DNA of 64,000 nucleotides from Peromyscus leucopus (lineage: Eukaryota; Chordata; Mammalia; Rodentia; Cricetidae), in NCBI RefSeq assembly GCF_004664715.2, contig NC_051069.1, forward strand, positions 73,492,647 to 73,556,646, read 5' to 3'. The notes below the pieces were generated by a model that did not search any database, was not told the origin of the DNA, and saw only the letters and a program-made list of their open reading frames with translations. Both the position numbers and the translations under genes were made by a program. Each line of letters opens with the position of its first letter. The stretch's first letter is position 1. Below, in pieces: positions 1 through 11,946 of the stretch.

Positions 1-963
1 GTGTCTGTAGGTTCTTATTTTAAGTTTTAGGGACAGCCAAGAAAGCTGCTATAAGGGAAAATTCAAAGGAACAAAATTCATAGTTATTTCAGAGTTGTGC
101 AAAGTAGAATATTTTTTTGATACCTTTATCCTATACTTCAGTGTATAGGTACCACCTATATTTTCAGGGGAAATCCTTCATATTATCTTCCGTGCTATAA
201 GGAAACACTCAGATTAGGTGGTTAGTAACACTTGGTTTGATTGTCATTCAGTTTAAAATCTTAGGTTTCTTTTATCCATTCTCACTGAATTTGAAACATC
301 TGGTTTAAAAATAAGAACAGTCATATCTCCACTGAGTATTTCAAAGAAATGTGTAGAGAAGACTAAATTAAGTGATGCTATATAAACACCTTTCCAGTAC
401 ATGAAATGTTATGTAACAAATCTTTTTTCTTCTGTGGAAAAGATGGATACAAAACTCATGAGATATGATCATAATGTTATGCTTGTAATCAGTGGCTTGC
501 AACTGCGGGCTGAACTTTGAAAGAATGGGTGAGAGCCTGGACTGGAAGAGATGGGACAGATGAACTCAGTGTGCATAACTCTGGAATTAGTTGTCCTAGA
601 AAGCTATAAGGTTGTGTAGGATGTTCTGGCAGCGAATGAAAGTTTTCCTACTTTGGAATGTGCTTGAGGTTTGATTTTTGGGCTCCACTATACTTCTTGT
701 TTTTTTCTTCTGAATAACAACATTTTATCATATTTCAACTTACTAGATTCTTCACTGCTCTGCCACCTTAAAAGATATCTTTGTGTTTTAACTAGTTAAT
801 TAAGGCAAGGAGCCCTCTTGTTTCCACATCATGTTTGAGTTTGATGAAAATGTTGCTCATATTTTTATTGTAGATTTTGCAAGCTGTTGCCCCATACTAG
901 TATATGATAGCCCTTATACTAAGTCTTATGAAAAATATAATGGGTCAAAACTATAGTATAAGT
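1..963. other. Unique AT-rich non-coding sequence
   Basis: I recognise no repeat family and no coding exon here. Short reading frames in the stretch have no motif and no recognisable protein character. Confidence 0.5.
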
Positions 964-1136
964 CCCACTTAGTGTTCATATAATCTACCAAAAGAGAGAA
1001 CAATACAGTATCAATGTAGGGAAAACAGTAATTTTGGTATGGAACAAGGCTAAAGTCACCCAATGGTCATGCAAGTTAGCAAAGCCCAGACTTTCAGAAG
1101 TTATCTCATTGCAAATAAAATCATGAATTGGTGCTA
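964..1136 (+). repeat. Direct duplication, copy A (about 175 bp)
   Basis: This segment recurs in the same orientation at 2377-2552. By eye the two are a little over 80% identical. Shared landmarks are 'agtgttcatata', 'ggtatggaacaaggc' and 'tatctcattgcaaataaaa'. Similarity stops at both ends: copy A runs into an A-tract and copy B into a T-tract. I do not recognise it as a known family. It could be a local duplication or two insertions of an unrecognised repeat. Confidence 0.8.
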
Positions 1137-1804
1137 AAAAAAATTTCAATTCTTTTCCATTTCTCTTGAATTTCCTCTCCATATGAAGTTAAGGAAGATC
1201 ATATCTGGAGTACAGGAGATCCTTTAGGGTATCTCTTTATGCTACCATGTCCTGTGCGAAACAACCTAACCCAGGCCAGATGATAAAGGGCACAGACCTT
1301 TCAGCAATGAAGTTATGGGTCACTCCAGGAAAAGAACCAAGACATGCTGAAGTGATTGCTGAGGTGGAGTGAAAAAAGAATGGGTAGTAGAGAAAAGTAG
1401 TTATAAACACCAGCTAAGGCCGTGTGACCAGTTGCAGAAATGAAGATTACAGTTGACATCAGTGTTTCTGTCATAATTTGTTAAGGATATGTTTGTGTAG
1501 ATATTTGCATTTTCTTTCCTCAATTTCTTTACCATGAAATATAACATCATTTAAGAGAATATCACTTGAGATACCAAAGGAATGTTCCTAAAGGGACATT
1601 GCTACCTATTCTAAAATTTATAATGCAGTTGTATGTGGAACAGTTAGGCATAATTATGATCTGGTTAAATATATAATGTTCTGTGGTTGTACATAAAACA
1701 GTCATATATTAGGAATAATTATGACTTGTTATTGTTTACATTGGGAAATTAAGCACAGTGTAAGGAGTTATGATTATATGTCAAGTTGTCAAGGGGTAGA
1801 CTTG
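1137..1804. other. Unique non-coding sequence between duplication copies
   Basis: No recognisable repeat or exon. The sequence is AT-rich with no long reading frame. Confidence 0.45.
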
Positions 1805-2217
1805 TGATAACTCTTCTTGGTTGTCAACTTGACTACATCTGAAATTAACTAAAACCCAAGAGGCTAGGTATACTTGTGAGAAACTTTTTTCTTAATTAAA
1901 TCATTTGAAGTGGAAAGACTTTTAATCTTGATGTTTTCGGGTGGGAAAATTCACTTCTAATTTGGGCCACATCTGGTGGCAGCATATATAAAAAGGACAT
2001 GGAAGAAGAATGGTCTCTCTTTGCTTGCTTGCCCTCAATTCCACTGGCAAGTTCATTCCTTCACTAGCATTTGGGACTACTTCTTTGGGATTCTGGTGTG
2101 TACTGAAGACCAGCTGAGATAACAAGTCTTATAGACTGGATTCTTGGACCTTCCATTGCTAAACAGCCATTGTTGAACTAATTGGACCACATCCTATAAG
2201 TCAACTCATGAACCTCC

Positions 2218-2307
<90 letters not shown>

Positions 2308-2368
2308 CAGAGAAAGAGACAGACAGAGACAGAGACAGAGACAGAGACAGAGAATCCTGGCTAATACA
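1805..2368 (-). mobile_element. Old TG...CA-ended interspersed repeat, antisense, copy 1
   Basis: Read on the minus strand it begins TGTATTAGCCAGGATTCTC and ends GACAACCAAGAAGAGTTATCA. The copy at 16571-17110 begins TGTATTGGTCAGGATTCTC and ends GACAACCAAGATTAGCCATCA, so both are the same family in opposite orientations. The TG...CA ends fit an LTR, but I found no target-site duplication and cannot name the family. The rodent microsatellite at 2220-2354 has expanded near its minus-strand 5' end. Confidence 0.65.
2220..2354 (+). repeat. Compound (CA)n-(GA)n-(CAGAGA)n microsatellite
   Basis: A pure CA run of about 46 bp (2220-2266) passes directly into GA repeats and then into a hexamer array of CAGAGA type ending near 2354. 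It lies inside the repeat at 1805-2368. It gives rise to a long repetitive reading frame with Thr/His followed by Glu/Arg and Asp/Arg runs, which is a translation artefact. Confidence 0.97.
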
Positions 2369-2376
2369 ACTCAATT

Positions 2377-2552
2377 CCCACTTTAGTGTTCATATAGTAC
2401 ACCAGAAGAGAGAGCAATACTGTATCAACTTAGAGAAAATAGTGGTTTGGGTATGGAACAAGGCAAAAGTTACCCAATGCTCATGAAAGTAAGCAAAATC
2501 CAGACTTTTAGAAAAGTTATCTCATTGCAAATAAAATCAAGAAATTGTACTA
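2377..2552 (+). repeat. Direct duplication, copy B
   Basis: Second copy of the segment at 964-1136, same orientation, about 1.4 kb downstream. It starts nine bases after the end of the repeat at 1805-2368. It differs from copy A by scattered substitutions and a few small indels, so the duplication is not recent. Confidence 0.8.
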
Positions 2553-3180
2553 TTTTTTTGTGTTTGCTTTTCTTTTATCTTGTTGGTTTATGATCTAATT
2601 TTTTAATAGGGAAAACTTTAAAGACACAGTGTAAGAATTACATCTGACATGTTCAAAAGTGCCTAAGAAGTCTCAAGTAATCAGTTATAATCTTGAAGGA
2701 CAAATGGTGAAAGGATAGAGGATTCAAAGATTGGGGATTCCTATGTGAAAAAAAGAAAGAAAGAATTTGATAAAGTGAATGGATGTGATTCCTAACTCCC
2801 TCACATCCATTCTTTTGTGGGAATAGCTGTTATGCTAAAAGTTTATGTATATTTTCTTCTTTCTGACCAATCTGTGTAGGGAAGAATTCTTACTGTCCTC
2901 ATTTATGAATAAGAAACCAACAGGGAAGTTCAATATGTTGCCCCAAATCTCACAGGTGTTGACTGAGAAAAATGGGATGCTGACTCTGAATGTGATGCCA
3001 CAGAATTCACATTTATCCCAGAACTTCTTTTGTCTACCCTCTGTGCTGGTCCTGAAGAGTTTACCTTTCAATAAAGCTAGGTAAAGACAGGATAAGACAG
3101 GAGGTACAATACAATAAGGGAGGTAGAGAACAAAAATAGAACTGATATATGGGAAGAACCAGTCTGTGCCCGATGGATCT
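2553..3180. other. Unique non-coding sequence
   Basis: No repeat family recognised. Overlapping frames on both strands (about 78-79 codons, 2835-3084) mirror one another and show no domain. I treat them as chance. Confidence 0.45.
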
Positions 3181-3650
3181 ATAACTGAAGATAATCATCC
3201 CTAGCTTTTCTTTCATTTTTTATTCTTCTCTCATACAATACACCCCAACCACAGCCTCCCCTCCCTCCACTCCTTCCAGTTTCCCTCCCCACCTCCCCTC
3301 TCGCCCAGTTTCACTGCTCTCATTTCCCTTCAGAAAAGAACAGGTCTCCCAGGGATGTCAACTGAACAGGGCATCACGAGATGCAAATAAGAGTAGGCAC
3401 AAACTGTCATATCAAATGTGGACTAGACAACCCAGTAGGAGGAAAGCACCCCAAGAGCAGGCCAAAACGTCAGAGACACCCTCACTCCCACTTTTAGGAG
3501 TCCCCAGCGAAACAACTATAATGTATATGCAGAGGACCTAGTGCAGGGCCATGCAGGCTCCATGATAGCCGCTTTAGTCTCTGTGAGCCCCTATGAACGC
3601 AGCTTTTCATTTGCTCTATGCTTTGTGGATAGAATGACCTTAGAGCTTAT
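3181..3650 (-). mobile_element. L1 3' UTR fragment, antisense
   Basis: The stretch has the features of a rodent L1 3' UTR read backwards. There is a pyrimidine-rich tract around 3245-3310 (the antisense of the L1 purine tract), then 'ttcccttcagaaaagaacagg', then 'gcagaggacctagtgcagg' and 'cagtctctgtgagcc'-type text near 3580. The last two match the sense L1 3' UTR at 38590-38720 read backwards. It is 5'-truncated, with no ORF2 coding recognised. Confidence 0.75.
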
Positions 3651-3879
3651 AGCAAATGCTTCAGAGGCATAATCAGAAGTGACTTTTAAAGACTAGTTTT
3701 CAAAGTTCTAAACCTAGCAGATGAGGAGATACAAAGCAAGGTGAAATTTCATCATAGTGAAATAACAACCAAGTCTCATGTATTGACCTCCACATTTTTG
3801 TGGAGGTTCTCCTATGTTTCAAGTCTCAGAAGGTCCAGGTCACAGAATAATCTGTGGGAATGACGCTTTCTGAGCTTTG
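3651..3879. other. Short unique stretch
   Basis: No recognisable feature apart from a small 'cctccac'/'gtggagg' inverted repeat near 3787-3807. Confidence 0.4.
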
Positions 3880-4150
3880 AGCATGCATCACGATATGCCC
3901 AGGTTTTTATACACCCAGGTTGTCCTGAGTGTATAAAAAAGCAGTCTGAGCAATACATGAGGAGCAAGGCAGTAGGCAGTGTTCCTCCATGGCTCTCCTT
4001 TAGTTCCTGCCTCCAGATTGCTGCCTTGAGCTCACACATTGACTTTCTCCAGTGTGACCTGAGTATTGTAAGATGAAATTAATATAGCCTCTGATCCCCA
4101 AGTTGCTTTTGATCATGGTGTTTTATTACAGTAATAGAAACTCCAAGTAG
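3880..4150 (-). mobile_element. Partial rodent interspersed repeat (RMER/LTR-like), antisense
   Basis: Text such as 'tgaggagcaaggcagtaggc', 'tcctgcctccag' and 'tttgatcatggtgtttta' followed by 'gtaatagaaact' matches a very common rodent repeat whose other strand begins 'agtttctattgctgtgat'. I recognise the pattern but cannot assign a database name. Only part of the usual element is present. Confidence 0.55.
3904..3939. other. Inverted repeat, 11-bp perfect stem
   Basis: The arms 'tttttatacac' (3904-3914) and 'gtgtataaaaa' (3929-3939) are exact reverse complements around a 14-base spacer. It lies in the antisense repeat at 3880-4150. Function unknown. Confidence 0.85.
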
Positions 4151-6950
4151 GATATTACCTTTGGTGTCTACACTTTCAGATGTTGTATCCAAGATTTCTG
4201 ATCCCCAAGCAAATGAAGCTGAGTAGCTAGGAAGGCAGCTGCCTTTTTGGTATTACAAATATTCCACTCTGAGAAGAATTAAAACCCTGGTCCTGAGGAT
4301 TAATTACAGGATAATGAAATAAAAAAAAACACCACTGTGCTACTGGCTTTGTGATGAAAACAATCTGTCTAGATTTCAGAAGTCGGAGCTTTTCTAGGAA
4401 CGTATGGGCAATTTTTATCCCATCAGAGTAATAAGAGTAGTCACAAATTAAATAAGTAGTTTAAACTTGTGAATTCTCATTCCAATTTTGTAGAATTTTA
4501 AAATAATATTAGAACAAGTAGGAAATCCCAAAGCTCATCTCACATTTATATCTAGAGCTTTATGAGAATTCCTGAAGTTCATACAGATTTCTTTAGTCAT
4601 TTGGTATATTTTAGAATCAAATTAAATTCATTCCACGTGAAACCATAGTTTAAATTATTTAAGGGAATACATGTACAACTACACAGTAAACCTCAGCTGT
4701 GGATGATTTATGCTGATAAATGGAGTACAAAGACATAAATTTAACTACAAGCTCTAGGAAGAGGTATCTCTGTCAGTAATTCTACCTCCCTCCCCCTACT
4801 TTTTTTTTTTTTTTACAATGGAATATTACTGCACTAAATTCCCAATGGTTAATTATTCTGACATGCAAATTCACAGTCTAGGTCATAACTTATAAACTCA
4901 GAGTGACCATGTCTGAAGTCAGAATCATCCTTGGACTTTACAGTTACTCATTTTAGTTTTCTTTCTTTTTCCCCCAAATGCAATTATTCTGACTTCGTTA
5001 TCTAAGACTTGGAACAGAAAGTGTTTTGACTAATAGAGTCAAGTTTGAGGGTATTTTGAGTATGGCTTGAAAAGAAACACATTGGGAAATGTGTTGGATG
5101 GTTTTGAGAGTTTAGGGAAAACAGACTCATTCAAGCATTACACTATCTATTCAAATAAACTTCTTTATTGCTAGTGGGGAGTACTAGGAATAGCCTTTTG
5201 GAGGGTTATAGAGGGGAAAAAACCCAGAAAATCCTAAATGTCTAAAAATATTCCACTATAATCTTACCACTCCCAAATAAGCAGAATCAATCATTTTATC
5301 TTTTATTAGATCATTATTATATATCTGCTTAAAGTTCTGCTTATTTGTGTAAACTATGTATGACATCAATGTCCACCAATATATGTATTGTCCCTATAAG
5401 TATGGTTCATGGACTATAAAGAAGTGGAGTTGTTTGAACTACTTATCTAATAGAAATATGTCTGTTTACCAAAGCCTTTCTTTGGTGCCAGCCTGTGCTA
5501 TCCTTATAAATAAAGCTCAATTCTGTCCCATTCCATATAACCAGATGGGATGATCTACATTCTTTCCAAATCCTTCCTAGAGCCTGGTTTCAATGTTTAT
5601 CAGTATCTCTTGGAGTAGAACTGATAATAGTTGAAAGCTTTAAGAGATCTTGGGCCTTACACTCTAACCTACTGTGAAAATTCTTCCCCTGGTATGTGAA
5701 ACCAGGCCCTGGGAGACACAGATAAGACAAGTTGAATTCTTGACTCAGGTACCAGTGTCACTTGCCCAAGATCTTCCCAACCATAATGAGGCCAGCCACA
5801 TCAAAACCCCAGTTTACAATGAATTCCAGATAAGCAGTGGATAGATTTCCAATAACACTATGTCTCAGAACATTTGGTTTATCCTTTTGATGAAAAATTC
5901 ATTGTTTAAGTGATGTTAAAATTTGGCGGGTGCCTTGTCTTTTCATTGGCTTAATCTAGTAACCCAACATATAAAGATTACATCAGGTTGACACACAAAA
6001 AAGCCACAGTGTCTTCTATTTTATTATGCAATTGTCTGGAGCAAGTCTATTTACTTTGTCTTTCCTGGGGTCTCAAATGTAGTTTAAAAAACCATAATCA
6101 AACTGAAAGCAATAAGCTGACGTAAAGTCACTGAGACAGGTCTAGAAAGGAAGAAATTTGGGCATAGAACTGAGATAATAGTGACTGAAGGATGAATCAA
6201 ACATTACAATTCTTGCCATAGAAGAATATGGATATGCTAGCAGGAAAGAGAATTAGGATTCAGGACAGTGATATGGCAGAGGGACATTAATTCTAGGGTG
6301 ATTAGAGGATCTCTCCTTCAATACAATTTCCAGTTCCAAAGTACTGCCTTATAAAAGTTATTAGGAGTTTGATTGGCAAGTCAGAAAAGAATCATTCTCT
6401 TGTTTTTTAAGAGTTGGCAGAACACAGGCCACACATGTTGTTTGATATGCTCTCCTCTGCTAATTCCAAACTCATAGAATCTTCTACTCTTTTACTGCAT
6501 CAGTGGAAATAAGCAGGGGTTGGAGGTAGGAAGTATCTGAGTTCTGAGAACCAGGGAACTTCATTAATAACATTAAAGACCTTCTCTTTGAGTCTCAGTA
6601 AGAGTTATACTCAGCATTTAGAGAAGGTGGCTGTATTGGATTAGATGCCAGGCAGTCTACGAGAATAGAATGCAAGCATGACTCAATAGACTTATGTAAT
6701 TAGTAGAGCAGCCATGGTCACTTACAGAAGAACAGCAGTCAGTCCTTACAATTATCCTTTTCATCCTTTCCCCACTGATAAAACTGCACAATGATGACAG
6801 AGTATGATTTCATTCTTTGATTTGGCTAAAGAATAGGGGAAAAGAACAATTTCATATATGTGAAAGCCTTTTCTTAGGACATTTTGATAAATTTAGCAGA
6901 CTAAATATTGTTCACTAACCTAGAAATCTCCACTTAAACACTTCCTTGAA
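4151..6950. other. 2.8 kb of unique AT-rich sequence
   Basis: I recognise no rodent repeat, exon or RNA gene. There is a short T tract at 4800-4816. Very old repeats beyond recognition by eye may be present. Confidence 0.45.
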
Positions 6951-6954
6951 AACA

Positions 6955-7395
6955 TTTGCAGATAAAATGGAGAGATATTTATGCAAAGATGTTCATGGCA
7001 GCATCATTAAGGACAAATATCAGAGACAGTCTAATGTTAATTTAGTTCAGATTAGTTGGATATAGTGTATATTTCCATATAATGGAATGTTATTTTAGCA
7101 TGACATTGCCTTGTAGATAGTTAATGATATGATAATGTTCACAATGAATTATTCAACTAAAAATAATTATAAAATATTATGCCCAAAGCATTTTTGCAAT
7201 TTTCTCAAAGGAGTAGATGTATAAATATTCATCAAAGAATCAGAAAGATATGAAATAAAATGTAAATAGTGATTACCAATGCAGAACTATCACATGTGAT
7301 TGTATTATGTCCCTATACTTGGTTTTCTAACTTACTATAAATATCACACATTACATTTGAATTTAAAAATAATATTGAATAAACAAGCATTTAAC
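6955..7395 (+). mobile_element. Old mammalian L1 3' fragment
   Basis: 'atttatgcaaagatgttcat' followed by 'ggcagcatcatta', then 'ccatataatggaatgttatt' and a stretch ending in 'tgtaaatagtgattacc' follow the order of old mammalian L1 (L1M-type) 3' ends. It is heavily diverged with no open frame. Subfamily cannot be given by eye. Confidence 0.55.
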
Positions 7396-7439
7396 TGAAT
7401 ATATAGAATAATACCATATTAAATCTCAATTTTGTTCTT

Positions 7440-7479
7440 GAAAGAAAATCTCTAAAAAAGAAAGAAAATCTCTAAAAAA
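7440..7479 (+). repeat. Perfect 20-bp tandem duplication
   Basis: The unit 'gaaagaaaatctctaaaaaa' occurs twice back to back (7440-7459, 7460-7479). Replication slippage is the simple explanation. Confidence 0.95.
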
Positions 7480-7802
7480 TAGCTTGTTCCCTGGAAAAGC
7501 TGAACATGAACTGCAGGAAATATAGAATCTGCCTAAAATTATTGGGTGTAAAGGGTTTCATTTGAATTCATTTAATCTTGTGTTAATATGATGTCCAGCT
7601 ATTAAGAATATATTTCAGAAGTGTCTCTTAGGTGCTGAACAGACTTTCAAGCACAAAAATTATTTAAGTAACATTTGATGATTATTATATTTAAAAATCC
7701 TCAAAATAGATTTAAAACTTAAAGGTGAACATGCCTTGTAAAATTACTTATAGTTGCATTCTGACTACTTTACAACCTTAATGCAAAACTCCAATCAAAA
7801 TC

Positions 7803-7896
7803 ACCGTAAGGCCAGGGATGGGGAGAGGAGGGAAGAGAAGGGGATCTGTGGTTGGTGTGTAAAATGAATAAAAAATTTCTTAATAAAAAAAGAAAA
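7803..7896 (+). mobile_element. Severely 5'-truncated L1 3' end
   Basis: A purine-rich tract followed by 'ggttggtgtgtaaaatgaat' and an A-rich tail matches the 3' terminus of the larger L1 at 11055-12760, which has 'ggttggtgtgtaaaacgaat' in the same place. Only about 90 bp were inserted. A duplication of about 6 bases (aaaatc, 7797-7802 and 7893-7898) is possible but weak. Confidence 0.75.
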
Positions 7897-9584
7897 TCTT
7901 TCTAATTCATAGCTGGATGCAAACTGTCTACAGCAAAATTGCAGCATGTTTTATGATTGACACAGACCACGTAGACTTCCCAGAAGCCTACTCAGTCCCA
8001 GATCAAATGAAAATTCTTTTCAGCCAAACTATAACAACTTCTTTAAAAATAGAAATGTCCTTGAGGTTGTGTGAAACCACAGTCTTACAGCCACCCAAAA
8101 AGCGTTCTGTGAGGAGTATGAGGTGTCTATTTTGGGTAAAGAGTTTTGAGCTCAAGTCTCAGCAACAATGCTGAAGTTGTTTCTTTGGGCATTTGTGGGG
8201 TGGTGGTAGGAAGATGGGACTTTGTGTGTGGCCCGAGTTCCCACAGTTTTGACATGTGACAGAAAAGATATGAGAAGGCAAGTGGATTAATGCACCCAAA
8301 TCTCATTTGGATTAACCTTTCCTAAACAAGGAAATCTTCCAGTGATGACACAAATGGAACTCCTTGAATTTACTGTGTGAGCTTTAGTAGGTATTGGTGT
8401 GATAGCCTCCCACTGCAGTCTCCAAGGGCATGCCCATTCCTCGTTTTTCAACACCTGTTTGCAGGGAAGTTATTCTTAAGTTAGTGTACTGCTCCCAATT
8501 CTACATCTCTTGTTCTATGCTGTACTTGACCCTGTTGATCTGGGGTGTGTGAGACAGTTTTCCTCATGCCCAGGCTTGTGTGCCAGAAGCTTCTGGAGAA
8601 GATGACTTGACACATGGCTTCAATCTTCTTTCTTTGGCAGCATGTGAAGCCAACTCGTTGGCAGACTCCAGGTCCGTAGCTGAAATAGAGTCTGCTATTC
8701 TTGCACTGAGCTTAGGTTCTCCTGCTGCAGCACAAATAAACTCTTCCTACATGTGCGATGAAATGCAGTCTTGTTAAAAGAGGAAAAGAGGTGAGTCAAG
8801 AGTGGCAGAGATGGTGTGCATATAATCATGAGATATAAAATAGTGATAAGCAATAATAACGTATCCAGAAGCCTAGCAGATAAGTGTTCTGTGGGCAGCT
8901 TTAGCATGAGAATAAATACTTTCCCATTATATTTACTCATGTAGGTCAGCATCTCTCCAAAACCCATTTGTGTTACTATAGTCAACTCTCTCAGGTTTTT
9001 ATACTCTCTCCTAAGATGGAGACCACACTGTACTATTCCCTTACTTAGAAATACAGATTTCATGGCCTCTCAAACATGTTCTTATAAGACTTCAGTTTTC
9101 TTATTGGTGAAGTGAGATCTGAAACAGATGATCGGCAGCATCTGTGCCGAGTCTCTAGCTTTGAAACATCTTTCACAGTGAGACCAATTTCTCTGGAAAG
9201 TGGTCCCTGTCCACTGTATCAGTAACTGGGAGAAGAAGAAATGTCTGGACTTTAGGTCATTTCCCATACTCTAAATTAATCTTCTCCTCATGGTTCTAGG
9301 CTTGAACCTCATGGTCTGAGGACATATGACATGTATAAGTGTAGATTGGTAAGGGAGTATAATGTGATTTTCATACCCAAGGAAGCAGTAGAGGAGACAA
9401 GATAACAGATATATAACTGCTTATTTTTTTCACTTAATAACAGTAGTTTAGCACAAGATATTTTACCTCTCAAGATAAAAAAATATTAAAAAATAGAGTA
9501 TATCTCATATTGTACAGGACTTTGTTAGCATTGAAAGAGAATATTTGTATTATAGAATTTTTTTTAAAGAAAGCCCATAATCAT
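7897..9584. other. Unique non-coding sequence
   Basis: No known repeat recognised. Two frames stand out: 8580-8777 (+, 65 codons, acidic and Ser/Ala-rich) and 8695-9063 (-, 122 codons, with one Leu/Ile-rich hydrophobic patch). They overlap on opposite strands, lack any motif I know, and are within chance expectation for 64 kb. Confidence 0.4.
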
Positions 9585-10035
9585 ATAGTTTTATTGGGGA
9601 ATTCAAACAGACTTTCAAAGAAGAGTTGACACCAACACTTCTCAAATGATCCATGAAACAGAAACAAAAGAAACGTTGCCTAATTCATTATATGACATAG
9701 AGTTACCTTGATATACAGACGACAGAAGGGACAAATAATGAGAATTACAGACCAAATTCCTTTTGAAACACCAATGCAAAAATATTCAAAATACTTGTAA
9801 ATGAAATCCAGTACCTCATCAAAACGATGCAGGGGTTGTTCAATATATGAATATCAATTAATGTATTGACAATGTAATCAAACTGAGTAAAAAGAAATGA
9901 TCATCTCATAAGATGAAGAAAACATTTTGAAAGAATCCAACACCACATCATCATAAAAGTCCTGAAGACAATAGAGATAAAAGGGACATACATCAACATA
10001 ACCAATGTGATGCATAGCCAACAATAAAAAATTAG
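9585..10035 (+). mobile_element. Degraded L1 ORF2 (reverse transcriptase region), sense
   Basis: Broken ORF2-like text follows the L1 reverse-transcriptase region in order: 'agagttgacaccaacactt', 'aacgttgcctaattcatt', 'attacagaccaaattcc', 'aatgcaaaaatattc', 'gatgcaggggttgttcaata', 'gatcatctcataagatg'. A piece between 'catcaaaacgat' and 'gcaggggttg' appears deleted compared with a normal ORF2. Many frameshifts; no protein could be made. Confidence 0.75.
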
Positions 10036-11040
10036 TAATTCTGACTACTTTAATTTTTTCCTTTTATTTTATTTTATAATACTATTCAGTTCTACATAAG
10101 AAAATTTTAAAACATTAATTTTCATATGTGTGCATGATGACATGACATATTAAGTTTATTAAAATAATATAGTGGAGCAAACTTTTGAAAATTAAATCAA
10201 AGTTTTATTTCCTTAAATAAAGTAGAAATTTTAAAGATGAAGAAAGGTAGTTAGTTTGGTATGTTTTATTTCTTATTTAATGAATAAAATGCTTACTGTG
10301 TACTGGGGAATTTTGCTTTGAATACATCAATGAAAATACAGGCAATGATCTCCAAGCTCATGGTGCTGACATTCTACTAATTTGATTGACTCTTATAGAA
10401 CAAGAATTATTTAAAAGCTCTATAAGCTGCTAAAGAGCCAATAGATGGTTGTGTTTGATCATGTAAATGACAGTGGAGCCATGCCTCTTTCATGCATCAG
10501 TGAGTCCTGATGTCATAGGAAGTTCATGGCTGGATTGGAGGAAAGGGTTACAAAGAGTTTCTTAAGAACAGAATGCCACAGTGAAACAGAAACAAAGAAG
10601 CAAATAAACACTACAGTGAAAAATAACTATCTTTTGGAAATTATGCCAGGTAATGGTTCTACCTTATCTAAATAAAGCATTAAATTTGTCAAGCCTTTTT
10701 GGGTAGAATGTATAATAAGTGCATTTTATTTGATTGGTTATGATGATTATTTCATGTAAACAGAGGTCAGTAGTACATAAACATAAACTTTGGTTTCATG
10801 ATGTATTTTTAAATAAACTAATAAAATAATTTTAGCCAATAGAAAGATAATGACTCATTTTGCAGAATTTGGGGGGTCAATGTTTTTCCTCCTGGAATTC
10901 TAATACACATTCTCATTTATCAGCAGTCCCTTTGCCAAGAGCCAACCAGTTGTACCTATTTGAAAGTAAAATATGGAGTAACTTCCTTTTAAGCTCCTTT
11001 GAAAAGTTGAAATTCCCTTAGCAAGCACTAGCTTCATATT
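10036..11040. other. Mostly unique sequence with a possible very old repeat
   Basis: AT-rich and exon-free. The part around 10290-10470 ('tgctgacattctactaa', 'aaaagctctataagctgc') resembles an ancient mammal-wide repeat that may recur near 15240-15380 and 32985-33060, but the match is weak. The right edge is the left copy of the L1 target-site duplication. Confidence 0.4.
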
Positions 11041-11054
11041 GAAAATGAAATCTG

Positions 11055-11946
11055 TTGGTAACCAGTTATGCCAGCACCATTTGTTTAAGATGCTTTCTTT
11101 TTTCCATTGTACAGTTTTGGCTTTTGTGTGTGTGTGTGTCAAAAATCAGGTATTCACAGGTGTGTGGGTTAATGTCAAGGTCTTCAATTCAATTCCATTG
11201 GTCCACATGTCAGTTTTTATGCCCATACTAAGCTGTTTTTATTACTGTAGCTCTTTGGTAGAGCTTGATGTGAGGGATGATGATGCCTCCAGAGGTAGCT
11301 TTGTTGTATAGGATTATTTTAGCCATCCTGGGGTTTCTGTTTTTCCAAATGAAGTTGAATATTGTTATTTCCAGGTCTGTGAAGAATTGTGTTGGGATTT
11401 TGATGGGGATTGCATTGAATCTGTAGATTGCTTTTGGTAAGAGTGCCATTTTTACTGTGTCCTACCTACCCATGAGCATGGGAGATCTTTCCGTTTTCTG
11501 GTATCTTCTTCAAATTCTTTCTTCAGGGACTTAAAGTTCTTGTCATACAGGTCTTTCACTTGCTTAATTAGAGATACCCCAAGGTATTTTATATTATTTG
11601 TGGCTATTGTAAAGGGTGATGTTTCTCTGATTTGTTTCTCAGCCCATGTATCATTTGTATATAGGAAGGCTACAGATTTTTTTGAGTTAATCTTGTATCT
11701 TGCCACATTACTGAAGGTGTTTATTAACTGTAGGAGTTCCCTGGTAGAATTTTTGGGGTCACTTATGTACACACTATCATATCATCTGCAAATAGTGAAA
11801 GTTTGAATTCTTCCTTTCCAATATGTATCCCCTTGATCTCCTTTTGTTATCTTGTTGCTCTAGCTAGAACTTCAAGTACTATAATGAATAAATATGGGGA
11901 GAATGGACAGCCTTGTCTTATTCCTGATTTTAGTGGAATCACTGTA
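11055..11946 (-). pseudogene. Inverted L1 ORF2 fragment (reverse transcriptase to C-terminal region)
   Basis: On the minus strand, readable pieces follow one another in ORF2 order. The first is '[14 protein letters not shown]' (near 11920), then F-A-D-D (codons at 11781-11792), a segment with 'NNIKYLGV', and one with '[15 protein letters not shown]' (frame 11228-11449). The last is 'KWCWHNWL' (near 11070). The F-A-D-D motif holds the catalytic aspartates of the L1 reverse transcriptase. The frame is broken, for example by a frameshift near 11450, and both ORF2 ends are missing, so this is dead. The long open pieces indicate a fairly young copy. Confidence 0.9.

Noticed and set aside
2220..2354. 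Possible CRISPR or satellite array
   Set aside because: Simple-sequence repeats without unique spacers.
2208..2486. 92-codon plus-strand frame
   Set aside because: It is the translation of the CA/GA microsatellite (Thr/His then Glu/Arg/Asp runs) plus flanking duplication sequence.
8580..9063. Overlapping frames on opposite strands (65 and 122 codons)
   Set aside because: No recognisable family; opposite-strand overlap is typical of chance open frames.
11228..11772. Minus-strand frames that look like real protein
   Set aside because: They are pieces of L1 ORF2 in the inverted part of the twin-primed insertion, frameshifted and truncated; not a host gene.
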